Source of the DNA: Geosiphon pyriformis
Lineage: Eukaryota > Glomeromycota > Glomeromycetes > Archaeosporales > Geosiphonaceae
Assembly: GCA_016748015.1 (NCBI GenBank)
Contig: JAAOMT010000752.1
Span: forward strand, 8,976-72,975
Direction: 5' to 3'
Length of the DNA: 64,000 nt
The notes beneath the pieces were generated by a model that worked only from the letters and a program-made list of their open reading frames with translations, did not search any database and was not told where the DNA came from. Below are positions 1 to 11,105 of the stretch, piece after piece (the stretch's first letter is position 1; each line of letters starts with the position of its first letter). Both the position numbers and the translations under genes were made by a program.

Positions 1-57
1 TATATATACATGTTTGTAGTTCTACGAAAAAATACTTTCTTTTTGATATTTCAACCT

Positions 58-141
58 GGTGTTTGCTGCTATCACCAGTTGGTGTTGGCTGCTATTGTGA
101 ACTGGTGCTTGCCACTATTGCGAGATGGTGTTTGCTACTAT
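58..141. repeat. 23-bp minisatellite, nearly four copies
   Basis: Units start at 58, 81, 104 and 127. Each opens with a 15-nt core close to GGTGTTTGCTGCTAT, followed by an 8-nt variable spacer; the last unit is partial. It is richer in GC than its surroundings. The rest of 1-225 shows no coding potential and does not match the paralogous positions of element Q1, so homology to the neighbouring retroelement starts only near 226. Confidence 0.8.
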
Positions 142-929
142 GTTAATCATTACCTTTCTAAGATTATTACTGTGCTATATTATGATTGAATAGTTTGTAT
201 TATTTTTATGATTCTTTTTGCTAAATTCTTAAACCGTAATACTGGTGAGGCTCAAGGACTTTTTGATGGTTGAATCAATCCATTATTGAGCATTCTTTAG
301 ACCTTTTCTCTGATAAATTGGTGGCTAGTAGGTGAAACTTGATAAGCTTATTGTTGTTTTGGTAGAGCATCTTCTGTGTGAATCTGATGTTAAACAATAT
401 TAATTTTTTCAAGATCATTGTTGTTTTTTGCAAATATATCTGCAAATTCAGCTATTAGCTGTTTCAATTGTCTTTGTTGTTGAGATTCTAAGAGATCTAT
501 GTTGATTTGAGAGAGTTTTTCTTTTAAAAAGTGGTAGTTTTCAGTAATAGAAATGATATTCAGATTTGGAAGTAATATATGTTTTATAATTTCGATAAAA
601 TTAGAAACAATTTGAAGGTTTTTATTTTGGAAGATATTGCTGTGTATGATTTTAATCTCTAATTTATTTAATAAGACAATAGGGTAATTATTGGGGTTGT
701 AGAAAGTAATTCAAAATTTTTTCATTCCTTTGAGAATATAAACGTTTGGAATTAAGATTTTATGCTTTAAACAAATTTGTTCATTGGATTCAAAGATTTG
801 TTGGGTGGTAGTAGATTTTAAGCAAGTGTAAATTTCTTGATGTTCTTTAAAAGGTAAAATAGTAATTGATTGGGGAAGTTGAAGAATCTGGTAAGATTTA
901 TTCTGTGCATTAAGAGCTATGTTTACTGG

Positions 930-1526
930 TACTGTAAATCATCCAATTGAACCAAAACTTTACATTCCTCTTTTATTTTTTCCCAATTGTTTTCTGTTGT
1001 TAACTGATTGTAAACCCGAAATGTTGATTAAAGGTAGATAAATTGCTTGGGCAATCTTTTTAGCATGTTTAATCTTAAATGATTTGTCTGTTTCATTCTG
1101 CAACATGATGGTAATGTCTTTAGTATATCCTGCATCTATGACTTCTCCTCTAACATTAATTCTTTTGCTTGCCAATGATAATCTGGATGCAATTTGAACC
1201 ATTGCTCCAGGTAAAATTTCAAGAGTGATTTTGAAATTGATTTTTGTTAAGGACTTTGGTTGGAAAACCAAAGTATTTTTTTTTGGGTATTTTAGATTAT
1301 ATCCAGCATTAATCTCGTGTGCTTTTTCTGGTCTGATTCCTTGGCCATGGTTGTCGAAATATTTAAGTTGTAAGAGTAGTTGATTTTCAAAAAAATAGAT
1401 GGGAGTGGTTGATAGTTCTTTTACTAATTTAGATACTCCAAATTCGATTTCATTTTTATCATTCTCATCTGGCAGAGGAATGTTAAAAGCATAGCATTCT
1501 AAACACCATTGGTTATTACAAGACAT
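930..1526 (-). pseudogene. dUTPase-like domain of E1 Pol
   Basis: A 188-codon open frame (960-1526) carries the trimeric dUTPase motifs in order: INAGYNL (motif 1, with Asn where Asp is usual), SRLSLASKR (motif 2), GEVIDAGYTKDI (motif 3) and KIAQAIYLPL (motif 4). Motif 5 is cut by a TAA at 957-959: KRGM lies before it and SFGSIG after it. The N-terminus holds the C-x2-C pair WCLEC of the conserved zinc ribbon. In the element this domain would hydrolyse dUTP during reverse transcription. Family assignment is firm; activity is unlikely. Confidence 0.75.
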
Positions 1527-2379
1527 AATACATTTTTTACATAATTGAATGTTTATTTGCTCTAATTATTGAATTTGAGCTTCTTTGGTTGGGTATATAT
1601 AATTTGCAATTTGGTGATATGTTTCTACTTTATCTTCATAGTTAAATCTAGCTAATTTCATTGTGTACTTAATGTATTCAGCTTCTTTTATTTGATGGAC
1701 ATCTTCTTATGTGGCTCTATTGATTAAAGCTATTGCTAAGTCAAAAATCATTTTAGCATCATGAGAATAGTAGTAGAGTTTGTTGAAAACACTGTTGTAT
1801 ACTACATCAAAGGGTGTTCTTCTTTTAACTTTTTTCGAAATTGATAGAGCATATTGGCAGGTTTGATCACATACTCCTCTTTTCATTGCAATATTAATCC
1901 AGTTATATTCTTTTAGTAATATATCTCTACATATGAGACAAGGTGTATTGTCCTATTTTCTACTTTTTTTTGGGGATCCAAATCATTTTCTATGGCATGC
2001 TTTGCAGAAGTAGCAAGTGCAAGTTTTATATTCCTTTTCTGGGGAAATATAGGCTCCCATAGATAAAAACTTCTTTTTGCAATCTTTGTATTTTAGTGAA
2101 ATATATAGTGGTTCTTTTCATGGTTCTGGTGTGGAATACCAAACCTTTTTTTATTTTCTGGTTTCTTCAAAAAAATTTTGTTTTGTTTCCTTAGCCCAAT
2201 TGGATATTGATCCAAGAGCCATGTAGGTCTCAGTAAGTGGCATTTTTTTCTTCTTCTCAAATTCGAATACTGGGGCTTTTTCTGATTATTTGTTGAAAAT
2301 ACTACAAGTAGCAGATACTATAGTGTATTGTTCTTGGTATGAGATTTTTAGTTTCTGAGTTTCTTAGTCTAAGTTTGCA

Positions 2380-2850
2380 TTGACCTTAAGAAGCCAATCA
2401 TTTTTAACAAGAGCTTGGTATTGGGGTACATCCATAACTAGAACTTTGACTGGAATGATAATTCCATCAATGGTAAATGAAAAGTTGTCAATTTCTTCTA
2501 CTGGTGTTTTTTTTATACCATCTGCTGTAACAATTACTGTTTGAGCTGGTCTGTTGACATTTCAATTAAGTTGTTGCATTAATTGGTAGGTAATAATACT
2601 TCCAGTGAATTTATTATCTAGAATTAATTAAATGGGCTTTTCTTCTACTGTAGCTTCAATGTACATAGCAGTAATAGCTTTTTGCTCATTGACTGCTGCA
2701 TTGCTAAGCAAGAATGATGATTTATTTGCTTCAAATTTGAATGGGAATATATCTGAAAGATTGGCATTTTGGACAATTTGGGCTGGTAGAATAGTATTGT
2801 TGAAAGAGTTTGATCTTGGTGCTGCAACTTCACCTTCTGAAAGTGCAGTT
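2380..2850 (-). pseudogene. Retropepsin remnant of E1
   Basis: The minus-strand translation reads LILDNKFTGSIIT, where the other elements here have LILDSGSAGSIIT. The catalytic Asp is kept but the Ser-Gly after it is lost. Downstream residues (VTADG, IPVKVLVMD, YQALVKNDWL) match the proteases of B and C. The plus-strand open frame over the same bases is only its shadow. This is an aspartic protease that would process the Gag-Pol polyprotein, now dead. Confidence 0.7.
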
Positions 2851-3119
2851 TGTTAAAAATCCGATCCTTCAGGCATTGTAAGATAACTGGGTTGAGTGTA
2901 ATAATAATTGGGTCTTTGCTGACCAGAATTTCGGGAAACCAACTGGTTATTTGGGTTGATTCTGTTGTTGTTATTCTGAAATTGATTTTAAAATGTGAAT
3001 TGGTTATGTTGAACCAATTTTCAGGCTGGTACTTGGTATTGTTATGTAGATGGCTGTTAACATTGTTGAATTGGTAAAGGTTGTTGATATTGCTGCTGTG
3101 AAACAGGTTAATAGTAATT

Positions 3120-3138
3120 AGATGTGTATAAGAGACAG
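3120..3138 (+). other. Tn5/Nextera mosaic-end sequence (library artefact)
   Basis: The 19 bases AGATGTGTATAAGAGACAG are identical to the mosaic end used in transposase-based sequencing libraries. To the left lies E1 Gag; to the right, sequence starts abruptly in the middle of a Q-family LTR. The gag N-terminus and the first part of the LTR are missing, so two non-adjacent pieces are joined here. Confidence 0.93.
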
Positions 3139-3477
3139 GTACTAGTCTTTGAACTTGCCCTTTTCTTTTTGCTATAATTTGGGTAAACTAAAGATACATT
3201 TCAGCAAACTACAAGTTATTTCACTGAACTATTGATTATTTCGGCAAATTTTCATTAATTTCGACGAATTTTGACTATGTTAAATGGTTCAGAGTATTGT
3301 GTAATTTGATCATCTTAATTTTTAGAGTACAAATCGGATTATTGATTGAGTAATGATATTTGATAATTTAATTAAATAATAAGTAATAATCGAAATAATA
3401 ATAATATATGCTAATTAATAATAGGAATTATGAGGGTAATTTCATGCTAATTAATAGCTAAAATTTTATTGATAACA
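3139..3477 (-). repeat. 5' LTR remnant of E1 (Q family)
   Basis: Aligns by eye with 20388-20730 and 62230-62590 (shared ACTAGTC...AAACTACAAGTTATTTC stretches) and ends in ATAACA, a C-to-T-type variant of the GTAACA terminus. The left part is absent because of the adapter junction at 3120-3138. Confidence 0.75.
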
Positions 3478-5100
3478 ATGATTAGTTCATCTATGTCATA
3501 ATTATTATTAGTTAGATTAAAAACATAAAAGAAGTTTTTTTGCATTTTTATCTTTTAGAGATGTATTTACTAGTTTAAAAGCTAATAAATAGTAGCTTTA
3601 ACTAAGGGATTCTCTCCAAAAAAATTAATATTGGCCTTATTAAGTTTTTGATTAAAAACATTATTGTTGTTAAATTTGTTGTTCTGAGTCTTATTGTTTT
3701 TAAGAGCTAAAAGAGGCAAGAGAGAATTGTTGCAATTTTTTGAGAAATGTCCAGTTAGTTCACAGTAATAACATATAGATAAACCATGATTTTGCTGTTT
3801 TTAATAAGATAATTGTTGAGACTAATTAAAGTGAAATTCAAATCTAAGTTTTTAAAGTTGTTAATTTTCTCTAACTGCTTAGACTAAGAGTTTTAGTAAT
3901 CAAACAAGATTGGTTCTGAATCTATTTATTAATTGTTTATTAAAATTTTGGATTTGGGCAACAAAAAAAATAGCAGTTATTTGAAGAGCAAAAGCCAGAA
4001 TAAAAGCAAAAACAAAAACTAAAAGTGCAGATCCCAAGTGTATTTTTTGATTGTCTTCAATTTTTTGTGCAAGCTCAATGGTCATATCTATTGTAAAATT
4101 ATTTTTTAAGACCAAGAAAAACCAAAAAGCATATAGAAAATTAGGTTTCAATCCTTTTGTAAAGAAGTAAATTTTTTGTTCTTCTGTTTAGTTTTTTTTA
4201 AAATCTATTTGTTTAATTAATTTTTAATTGCTTTAACATATTTGGTTACAATTTTATTAATATCTTGGATTTTTTTTTCTAGTTTTATGTACCACTTGGA
4301 TATTAAAATTGAAATTCTGAATTTGGTTTCAAATCAGATAATAAAAGAGGTATTTGCTTTTTTAGCATTAATTGATATCCATCTAATAATTCTTTAAAAA
4401 GCATTAGCATTAGTTTTTTGTAAGAACCAGATAACAAAAGAGTCTTAAAAGTAGCTACCAATAATTTGGAACTTGTATTTATTATTATATTGGTTGGCTG
4501 TAGTAGCTCTTTTAAAGTTATTCAACTATTTAATTAAATCTTGTGCATTGTTTTTGAATAATGGTAATAGAATGTTGTTTTTTTACTTTAAAGTAGTTTG
4601 TATATCTTGAAAAGTGACCAAAATGTTTGCTTGCATGAGATCAACAGCCATTGGTTCAAAAATAGCTGTTTGAGTAAAAGTGTTTAATTTATTTAAGAAA
4701 AGATCAAAAATAAGAGCAGTTTAATAATTTTCTTCTTCTGTTTCAAAGAAATAGATTATATAAGCAGTATAGATTTTAGTTAAATACTCATTCAAGAACC
4801 AGTTCTAAAAATTTTGGAATTGTTTACTGGATTGTTTTTCAATAGAAAAGCAGATTAAATAAAAGAGCAGAAAATTGAGTTCAATAAAATCTAAGTTGTT
4901 TTTATTGTGTGCTATAAAGTGTTTTTTTGATTGTTATGACAGATATAAATAATTACTTATATAATAAGAAACAAGTAGATATTTGACAACCTTACAAGGA
5001 ATACTACTTTTATGTTATAAGTTGGAGTAACAAGCTAATGAATAGCAAAAGAAAACAGAATTGTAAAGTAATAAAATTGATTAAAAAAAATTCAACTTTA
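3478..5100 (-). pseudogene. Gag remnant with intact CCHC knuckle
   Basis: The minus-strand frame gives CYYCELTGHFSKNC at 3732-3773, a perfect C-x2-C-x4-H-x4-C zinc knuckle. In the same frame at 3900-4151 is an 83-codon stretch containing FFTKGLKPNFLYAF and MTIELAQKIEDN, which resemble the capsid C-terminal region of Ty3/Gypsy Gag. Stops are frequent further right. The sequence does not match the Gag of B or C closely, so it belongs to another family. E1 appears to have been inserted next to or into it. Confidence 0.6.
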
Positions 5101-5299
5101 AAAAACAAATTAAATAAATATAGATTCAATATACAAGATTAGTTTTATAAAATATTGCAGTTGCTATTCTTTCAAAAGATAACCAAAGAATTTGAAGATA
5201 GAGAGATAGTCTGTTTTATTAACAAATAATAATACACTGATATAATTTTATGTCTTATATTAACACTTTTAAAATTTGATATTAGATATTAAATGTGCT

Positions 5300-7690
5300 T
5301 TTTAGTCATGTTTTATTCAATAATTTTGAAATGCTACAATTATATGAGTCAAAAAAAAGATAAATAAATGTTAACAAGTAATTTTTTATTTTAAGATGTT
5401 TGAATACTTAAAGATAAGGAAAGGAAAATAAAGTGATAGAAGAAAAATTAAGATAATAGTTGTTATTTTATTTATTCTTAATTAATTGCTACATGTTTTT
5501 CTATATTTAAAAAATTAATCACTTATATTGCTATTAAAATAGTTAATAATTAAGTTAATAATTAGATTATTAATTAGGTTAATAATTATTATCTAAAAAT
5601 AAAATGGCTAATTATATAATATTAGTAGTTAATACATATGATAACTAATAAAAACTATGATTTTCAACCATAATAATATTAAAGAGAGAAATAATTAAAG
5701 AGACAATATTATTTGAACTGGCTGATATTTTGATTATAATATTTTTAAATAATTCAAATAATTTAGTAATTTTATCAAAAACAGCCTATTGATTGTATAA
5801 AATAACATATTAATAAAGATCAATGTGAGTGCTAGTAAGAGTGTTTAATGCTTATAAATTTACAGTTAGAATTTTTGTATTTAAAATATATAGAATCAAA
5901 AATAAACAACTTGCCAATTTAAAAGATAACTTATTCTTAATTATATTGTAAATAAAATTGCACTAGGTAAGATAATCCAGAATAAGTTTATAGTATTTAA
6001 TTTGACATGCATTACAGATGTATTCAAGAAACTTAAAGCATTAAGATAAGATATAGATTGCAAAGTTAAGTTTTTTAATCTTTAATTTATACAAAGTTTA
6101 TATTAAAAAAATTTTAAGTAAATATATTTGGTTTGGGTTTTTAATAAATACCTTAGAAACATTATCTTTTATTTTATCTAGAGCTATTTGTATTGCCAAG
6201 TTTAAAATATGATCAAAGCATCAAAATCAAAAGTTTTCTGAATTTCATTAAATGTTTTTTTTTTTTAATTTTTTTACTAATTTTTTTATAAAAGTACTAT
6301 TATTTGTAGTATTATCGAAAGTAATAACAAAAAACTGTCAAAAAAAATTAAATTATAACTAATAAAATTAATGATAAACTTATATAAAAAAAGAGTGAAT
6401 ATAATTTTTTCTTAAACTTTTTTCTTAATTTTTTTGGCTAAAAATTTGGCTTAAGGCAATAATAAAAACTACTTAAACTAATATTAAGAAAATATGGTTT
6501 TCAATAATATGGACACTATAGTAACTCTAAGTCTCAGATAATATTAATACCAAAAATTCAGCTCTGTAGCAATGATAAAAACCAATTTAACCCAATATTA
6601 AGAAAAAATGATTTTCAATAATATGGACACTATAGTAACTCTAAGTCTCAAATAATATTAATATGCTGTATAATATGCTAATTTTATTATTGGCCATTAA
6701 TTAACTTAAATTCATGCAAAAATATATATATGTATTTTTGATATAATTCTATAATCTTTTAATACTTTAAAAAATTTATTTGTAAAATTTATTTTATTAT
6801 GTTATCTATTTATTAATCCAAAATCAATTATTGTTTGTTAAAGATTTCAATTATTATTAATATAATGAGTAGTAATAAAGACAAAAACTTTGTTATTAGG
6901 AGATGTTTAGAGATCTAATGTAAAAAAATTTTAAACTTAATAGTATCTAAGTATGTTTATTACATTATAAGTATGAGTGAAAATAAAAGAATATTTTATA
7001 ATAAAGATAATACTTACTCTTAATTTTTGTCTACTCAAAATATAGAATTTTATAACTCTATTCTTAAATACATTAGCACAAACAGATTAAGAAGTAAGAT
7101 TCAAATATTGGAATATTTTAATTAATTTAGGATCTTTTACTGTAAAAAATAGTTACTGATGGTTGATAAACCAAATAATAATTATGTCACAAAGTTTTTT
7201 ATTATTAATATTAATAGTAGTTATTACAGAAGACTAAAGCAGTTTTCTAGTTAAATTGGCCAAAAATCATAAAAAATAATAATAATTTCATCTATTAAAA
7301 TATTTTTTTAATTAACTTATAATCTTTCTAAATATTTTGCTTTTTCTTATAATATTCTTTTATTGTAACATATACTGTCTAGTAAAAAACCTCTAAATAA
7401 TACCATAAGAGTTTAATAGTGCCTATAGTTTTATAAAAAAATGGTTTATGTACATATTTTAAAACTGTATATTTAGCTGTTTTTTTTTCTTTTGTTTACT
7501 TAAACTTATTAAAATAGTTTTATACTTCACTCTAAAAACTATGTTTACCAAATATATTAATAAATAGACTATTTGGGTTATCAAATTCTATTATTTTGAA
7601 TTTTAAATCTTCAGTAATATTATATAATACTAATAATAAATTTATTTTGGTAAGTTGGAAAGTAGAGTTGTTATACATAATTTTATATAC
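5300..7690 (-). pseudogene. hAT-family DNA transposon relic
   Basis: Conserved hAT pieces appear in the expected order on the minus strand. A BED-finger-like start (about 7480-7680) reads FINIFGKHSF, NYFNKFK and LLWYYLEVFY, with its Cys and His ligands largely replaced by Tyr or Leu. At 6285-6345 is VITFDNTTNNSTFIKKL, like the hAT block with DNAsNND. At 6139-6220 is CFDHILNLAIQIALDKIKD, like the block RCxAHILNLxVQ. At 5690-5760 is ISASSNNIVSLIISLFNII, like the block before the dimerisation domain. Stops and frameshifts separate them. I could not find terminal inverted repeats or the C-terminal hATC motif. Confidence 0.65.
6440..6665. repeat. Tandem duplication, period about 113 bp, two copies
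   Basis: The block with GGACACTATAGTAACTCTAA occurs at 6511 and again at 6625. Matching flanks (GCAATAATAAAAAC at 6456, GCAATGATAAAAAC at 6569) extend the similarity over the whole unit. It lies inside the hAT relic between its BED-like region and the DNTTNN block, so it arose after or during decay of that gene. Confidence 0.85.
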
Positions 7691-8072
7691 TTTTTTAATT
7701 GATTATAGTAATTAAACAAAATAATAATTAATAAACAAGTAGTACAAATTATATTTTTTTTAATTCTATTGAATTTGAACAAATTTGTAAACTTTAAATT
7801 AGACTTAAACCAAATTCAAACTTGTTAAAAAAGTTTAATATCAAACTAAAACTAAATTTTCTTAAAAAATTGGTTTAGTTTAAGTTCAGTTCATAATTCA
7901 AACTGAACTTGAACAACACTCAAAGTTTGATTTGGTTTGGTTTGGTTTAATTAGAACTTGACATTTAAAGTTTTATTAATCTAATTACTATAATAATAAA
8001 TTTATTAAGAAAAAAATAAACCAAATAAAAAATCTTGAATTCATACAAAAAACTAAGAGTAAATAAGTATTT
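7691..8072. other. AT-rich spacer with a short hairpin
   Basis: No coding signal is seen. It contains a perfect 10-bp stem (AAGTTCAGTT at 7882-7891, AACTGAACTT at 7901-7910, 9-nt loop) and a GGTTT-rich stretch at 7930-7950. These could be subterminal sequences of the adjoining hAT relic, but this is unproven. Confidence 0.4.
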
Positions 8073-8537
8073 CCAGTTATAGTGGTAACCAAAAAAAGTG
8101 AAATTCTATACTTTTGTGTTAATTACTACCAATTAAATATCATCACTAAAAAAAACATATATTTATTTCTCAAAATTAATGCAATGTTAGATTAATTTAA
8201 TGATGCTGCTTTTTTCTCAATTATTAATTTAACTGCTAGATTTTAGCAAATAAAAATGAATTTAAAAAATAAAAATAAAACTGTTTTTATTACCAAATAT
8301 GGCATTTATGAATTTACAGTTATGTTTTTTGGTTTTACTAATGCCTTTTCTACTTTTCAATATCTAATAAACAAAATATTTAAATCAGTAAAAGAAAATT
8401 TTGTTCTGGTCTATTTAGATAACATAATAGTATATTCAAAAATCTGGAATGAATATTTTGAACATTTATAAAAGGTTTTTGATCTTTTTAGAAATGCTAG
8501 TTTTAAGATCAATCTAATTAAATTTTTTTTTGAATGT
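8073..8537 (+). pseudogene. R: Ty3/Gypsy reverse transcriptase, N-terminal part
   Basis: The plus-strand frame begins PVIVVTKKSEILYFCVNYYQ, matching the RT start with a CVDYR-like block. It continues through TVFITKYGIYEFTVMFFGF (the MPFGL region) to VLVYLDNIIVYSK, where the catalytic YLDD has become YLDN. It ends at FFFEC, exactly where element A begins. The frame resumes at 19392 as QSTQFLEHLITKNG, the RT thumb. Stops at the LD*FN and RF*QIK positions show decay. This is the oldest readable retroelement in the window. Confidence 0.8.
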
Positions 8538-9486
8538 TGTTACAAGTAATTATTTGGAGTGTTAATATCAATAACAAATCTATAACTTAGTGCTTAATAA
8601 TTGTTAATGATAATAATATCTGAAAATTTTTGTTATTTGAAGGTTTTTGTTAAAATCTTTTATATAATAAACAGAAATTTAATAGTTGTTTTAGTAGTCT
8701 CTCAAAATAGTTATTCTATCAATTTCTTTTTTCAGCATGGTGGCCAGTTTATTCTAGCAGTTATACTCTTTTGGTAAGTTATCCTAAATTTTTGAGTTTT
8801 TTACTTTTATTTCTGGGTTTTTTACCAGGTTATTTTTAATGTCAAATTACTTAATATTTAATCACTTTAATTAATTAGTAAACAACAAAAGAAAAAAAAA
8901 ATAAAGAAAATAAAAGGAAATGGAAAAAAAATTAAGAAATTAGTATTTATTAATAGTTATAATCAAAAGCTATTAGTTTAGTATAGTTAAGTGTTGAATT
9001 CTATCAACATAGAAAGTTAATAAAAAGAGAATAATTAATATTTTTTAATCAAATAACAATAATATAAATTCAGGTAATAATTAATATTTTATTGATATGT
9101 AATCAAATTTCACTTTAAGTTGTAAAAAACTACTACTTTGAAAAAAGAGTATTTAGATAATTTAATAAATTAAAGATATTGATTCTGAACTGGTTTCTTA
9201 GATTAATTCTGAACTGGCTTTTTAAATTAATTCTGTCTTTTCTGCTTCTAATACTTTTGCTATATATACATAATTAATGTTATACAAGATTCTTTGAATT
9301 TTTTTAATTTTTTAGCCAGAAATTTTGGAATTCCTGGAATTTTGTAATTCTTCAAGAAGAATTCTGAAATTTTTGGAATTCCAAAATTTCTTGAAAAAAA
9401 TTCTGAAATTTTTTTTTCTATGCTTATCTCTAATTGGCTACTTTATATTCTTATTTTTATGAATTCCTAAATTTTTATGAGTAATA
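8538..9486 (-). repeat. 3' LTR of element A
   Basis: 949 bp, aligned by eye with the LTR at 40213-41096. It starts TGTTACAAG and ends GTAATA. A TATATATA box (about 9255-9275) and, to its right, an array of GGAATTCC-like words at about 9310-9410 are kept. Confidence 0.85.
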
Positions 9487-11105
9487 TTATTTTTTTTTTT
9501 AATATTGAGTTCCATCAAAATTTCTTAAATTTTTAATTCTCCTTCTTGAATTAATTCTTTGACTTCTTTTTCAAGAATTACTTGGGAAATTTTGATCTGT
9601 AATTTTTTGAATTGGGCATTAATAATCCTTCCCAATTGGTTAATAGTTACTCTATTTATTATTAGATAGAATAGTATTTCTAATTAGTCTTGAAATTTTA
9701 CTTGTAACTAGTATATAATTCTTGCTTATATGGACAAGTTGTTTTTTTTCACAAATTGTTCAAGTTGATATAATATTGTTGTATCAAATAATTGTTTTGT
9801 TTTATTAGTATACAAATTCTGAATATTGAGTTTTTGTTCTAAGTGATAATAGCAAAAGTTTCTTGGAAATTGTTGTGTTCATTATTCCCAGTTTTTTTCT
9901 GTTAATTTTTTATATAGTGTTGTTGTTTTGGGTGTTTCTTCTAATAATTTTACTTTTGCTAGTATATTATCTATAATGTTTTTCGAATTTCTGTGTTCTT
10001 TATATTAGTGTTTTGGCTTTTTTTTTCTATCTTTATACTAAATAATTTGCTAATTAATTGTAATTTCTATGTTTAATGTTACTTATAGAAAGTAAGAGTA
10101 GTATATAGTTAAATAAATAGCCAATCAGAAATAGGCATAGTAAAAAAAAAAATTTCAAAATTTTTTTAAAAAAATTACAGGATTTTATAATTCCAAAATC
10201 TCAGAATTTTTAATAAGGAATTGCAAGATTCCAAAATCTCAGAATTGCAGGATTTATCTGAAAAAATCACAAGACTCCAGGAATTTTATATAATACTAAC
10301 TATGTATATATAGCAGTAGTATTAGAAACAAGAAAAATATTCAGAATTCAGTTTAGTTCTAATTTAGCATTTCCTTTCATATCTATTAATTAATCCTTAC
10401 TTTATGAATAGTTAATATTTACCAAAGTAAATTCATTAACAAAATATCAAATAAAACATATTTATTATTATCCAATCCATGTTGCTATTATTTATTTAAA
10501 TTTAATCACTCTTTTATTTATTAATACTACATGTTAATAACATTTAATGCTTAATTACACTAGAACAATAACTTTTAATCATAACTATTAACAGGATACT
10601 AATTCTTATTTTATTTTTTATTTTTTTTTATTTTTTTTGTTGTGTTAACTTACTAATTAATTAAAACAGATTAAATACTAAGTAATTAATATTAAAAATA
10701 ACCTAATAAAAAACTCAAAAATAAGAGTATAAAATTTATAAATTAATAGATAGCTTACCAAAAGAGCATAACTGCCAAAATAAACTAGTTATCATACTGA
10801 AGAAAAAAATTTGATGAAATAATCATTTTAAAAGACTACTAACATAACTATTAAATCTCTGTTCATTATACAAAAGACTTTACCAAAACCTTCAGATACC
10901 AAAATCTTCAGAAACAAAATCTTCAAATTTACTAATATTATTAAATTATTAAGCATTAAGTTATAGGTTTGTTATTTATTTCAACCACCTAAATAATTAC
11001 CTATAACATTAGTTGTTAGTATTAGATTAGTTAAAACAGTTGTTGTATAAGTAAGTAAATATTGTCAGTAATTTCTATTTTCTGTTTTGCTTTTGTTATA
11101 TGTTT
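9487..11105 (-). pseudogene. ORF3 remnant of element A, split by a solo LTR
   Basis: Pieces at 9499-10076 and 11009-11105 match ORF3 of B, for example KNNL, NQLGRIINAQFKKLQ and ISQVILEKEVKEL. The frame is broken by stops and by the solo LTR at 10077-11008. The position between integrase and 3' LTR is the same as in B and C. Confidence 0.65.
10077..11008 (+). repeat. Solo LTR, B family, inserted in element A
   Basis: 932 bp in the opposite orientation to A. It starts TGTTACTTATAG and ends CTATAACA. The flanks are TTAA (10073-10076) and TTAG (11009-11012). The matching undisturbed site in B (near 41677) reads CTGG, so both copies derive from one 4-bp duplication by transitions. No internal sequence remains, so it formed by LTR-LTR recombination. 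Confidence 0.85.

Larger units (their letters stand above)
226..3119 (-). mobile_element. E1: decayed Ty3/Gypsy element, Gag end to start of RT
   Basis: Read right to left this is a Pol fragment: Gag C-terminal region (about 2850-3119), protease (2380-2850), Cys-rich zinc-ribbon region (1527-2330), dUTPase (930-1526), linker (300-925) and the first codons of reverse transcriptase (226-300). The RT start matches 31075-31140 in Q1, so E1 belongs to the Q family. Homology stops at about 226, which marks a truncation or join. Many in-frame stops make it non-functional. The region also shows the continuous, uninterrupted version of the site into which P inserted in Q1 (near 915). Confidence 0.8.

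Noticed and set aside
2632-3077. Plus-strand open frames over the E1 protease
   Set aside because: They are antisense shadows; the minus strand carries the recognisable protease and Gag sequence.
7882-7910. 10-bp stem as a terminator or small RNA
   Set aside because: It is a single short hairpin in AT-rich DNA with no flanking gene in a position to use it; reported only as a structural note.
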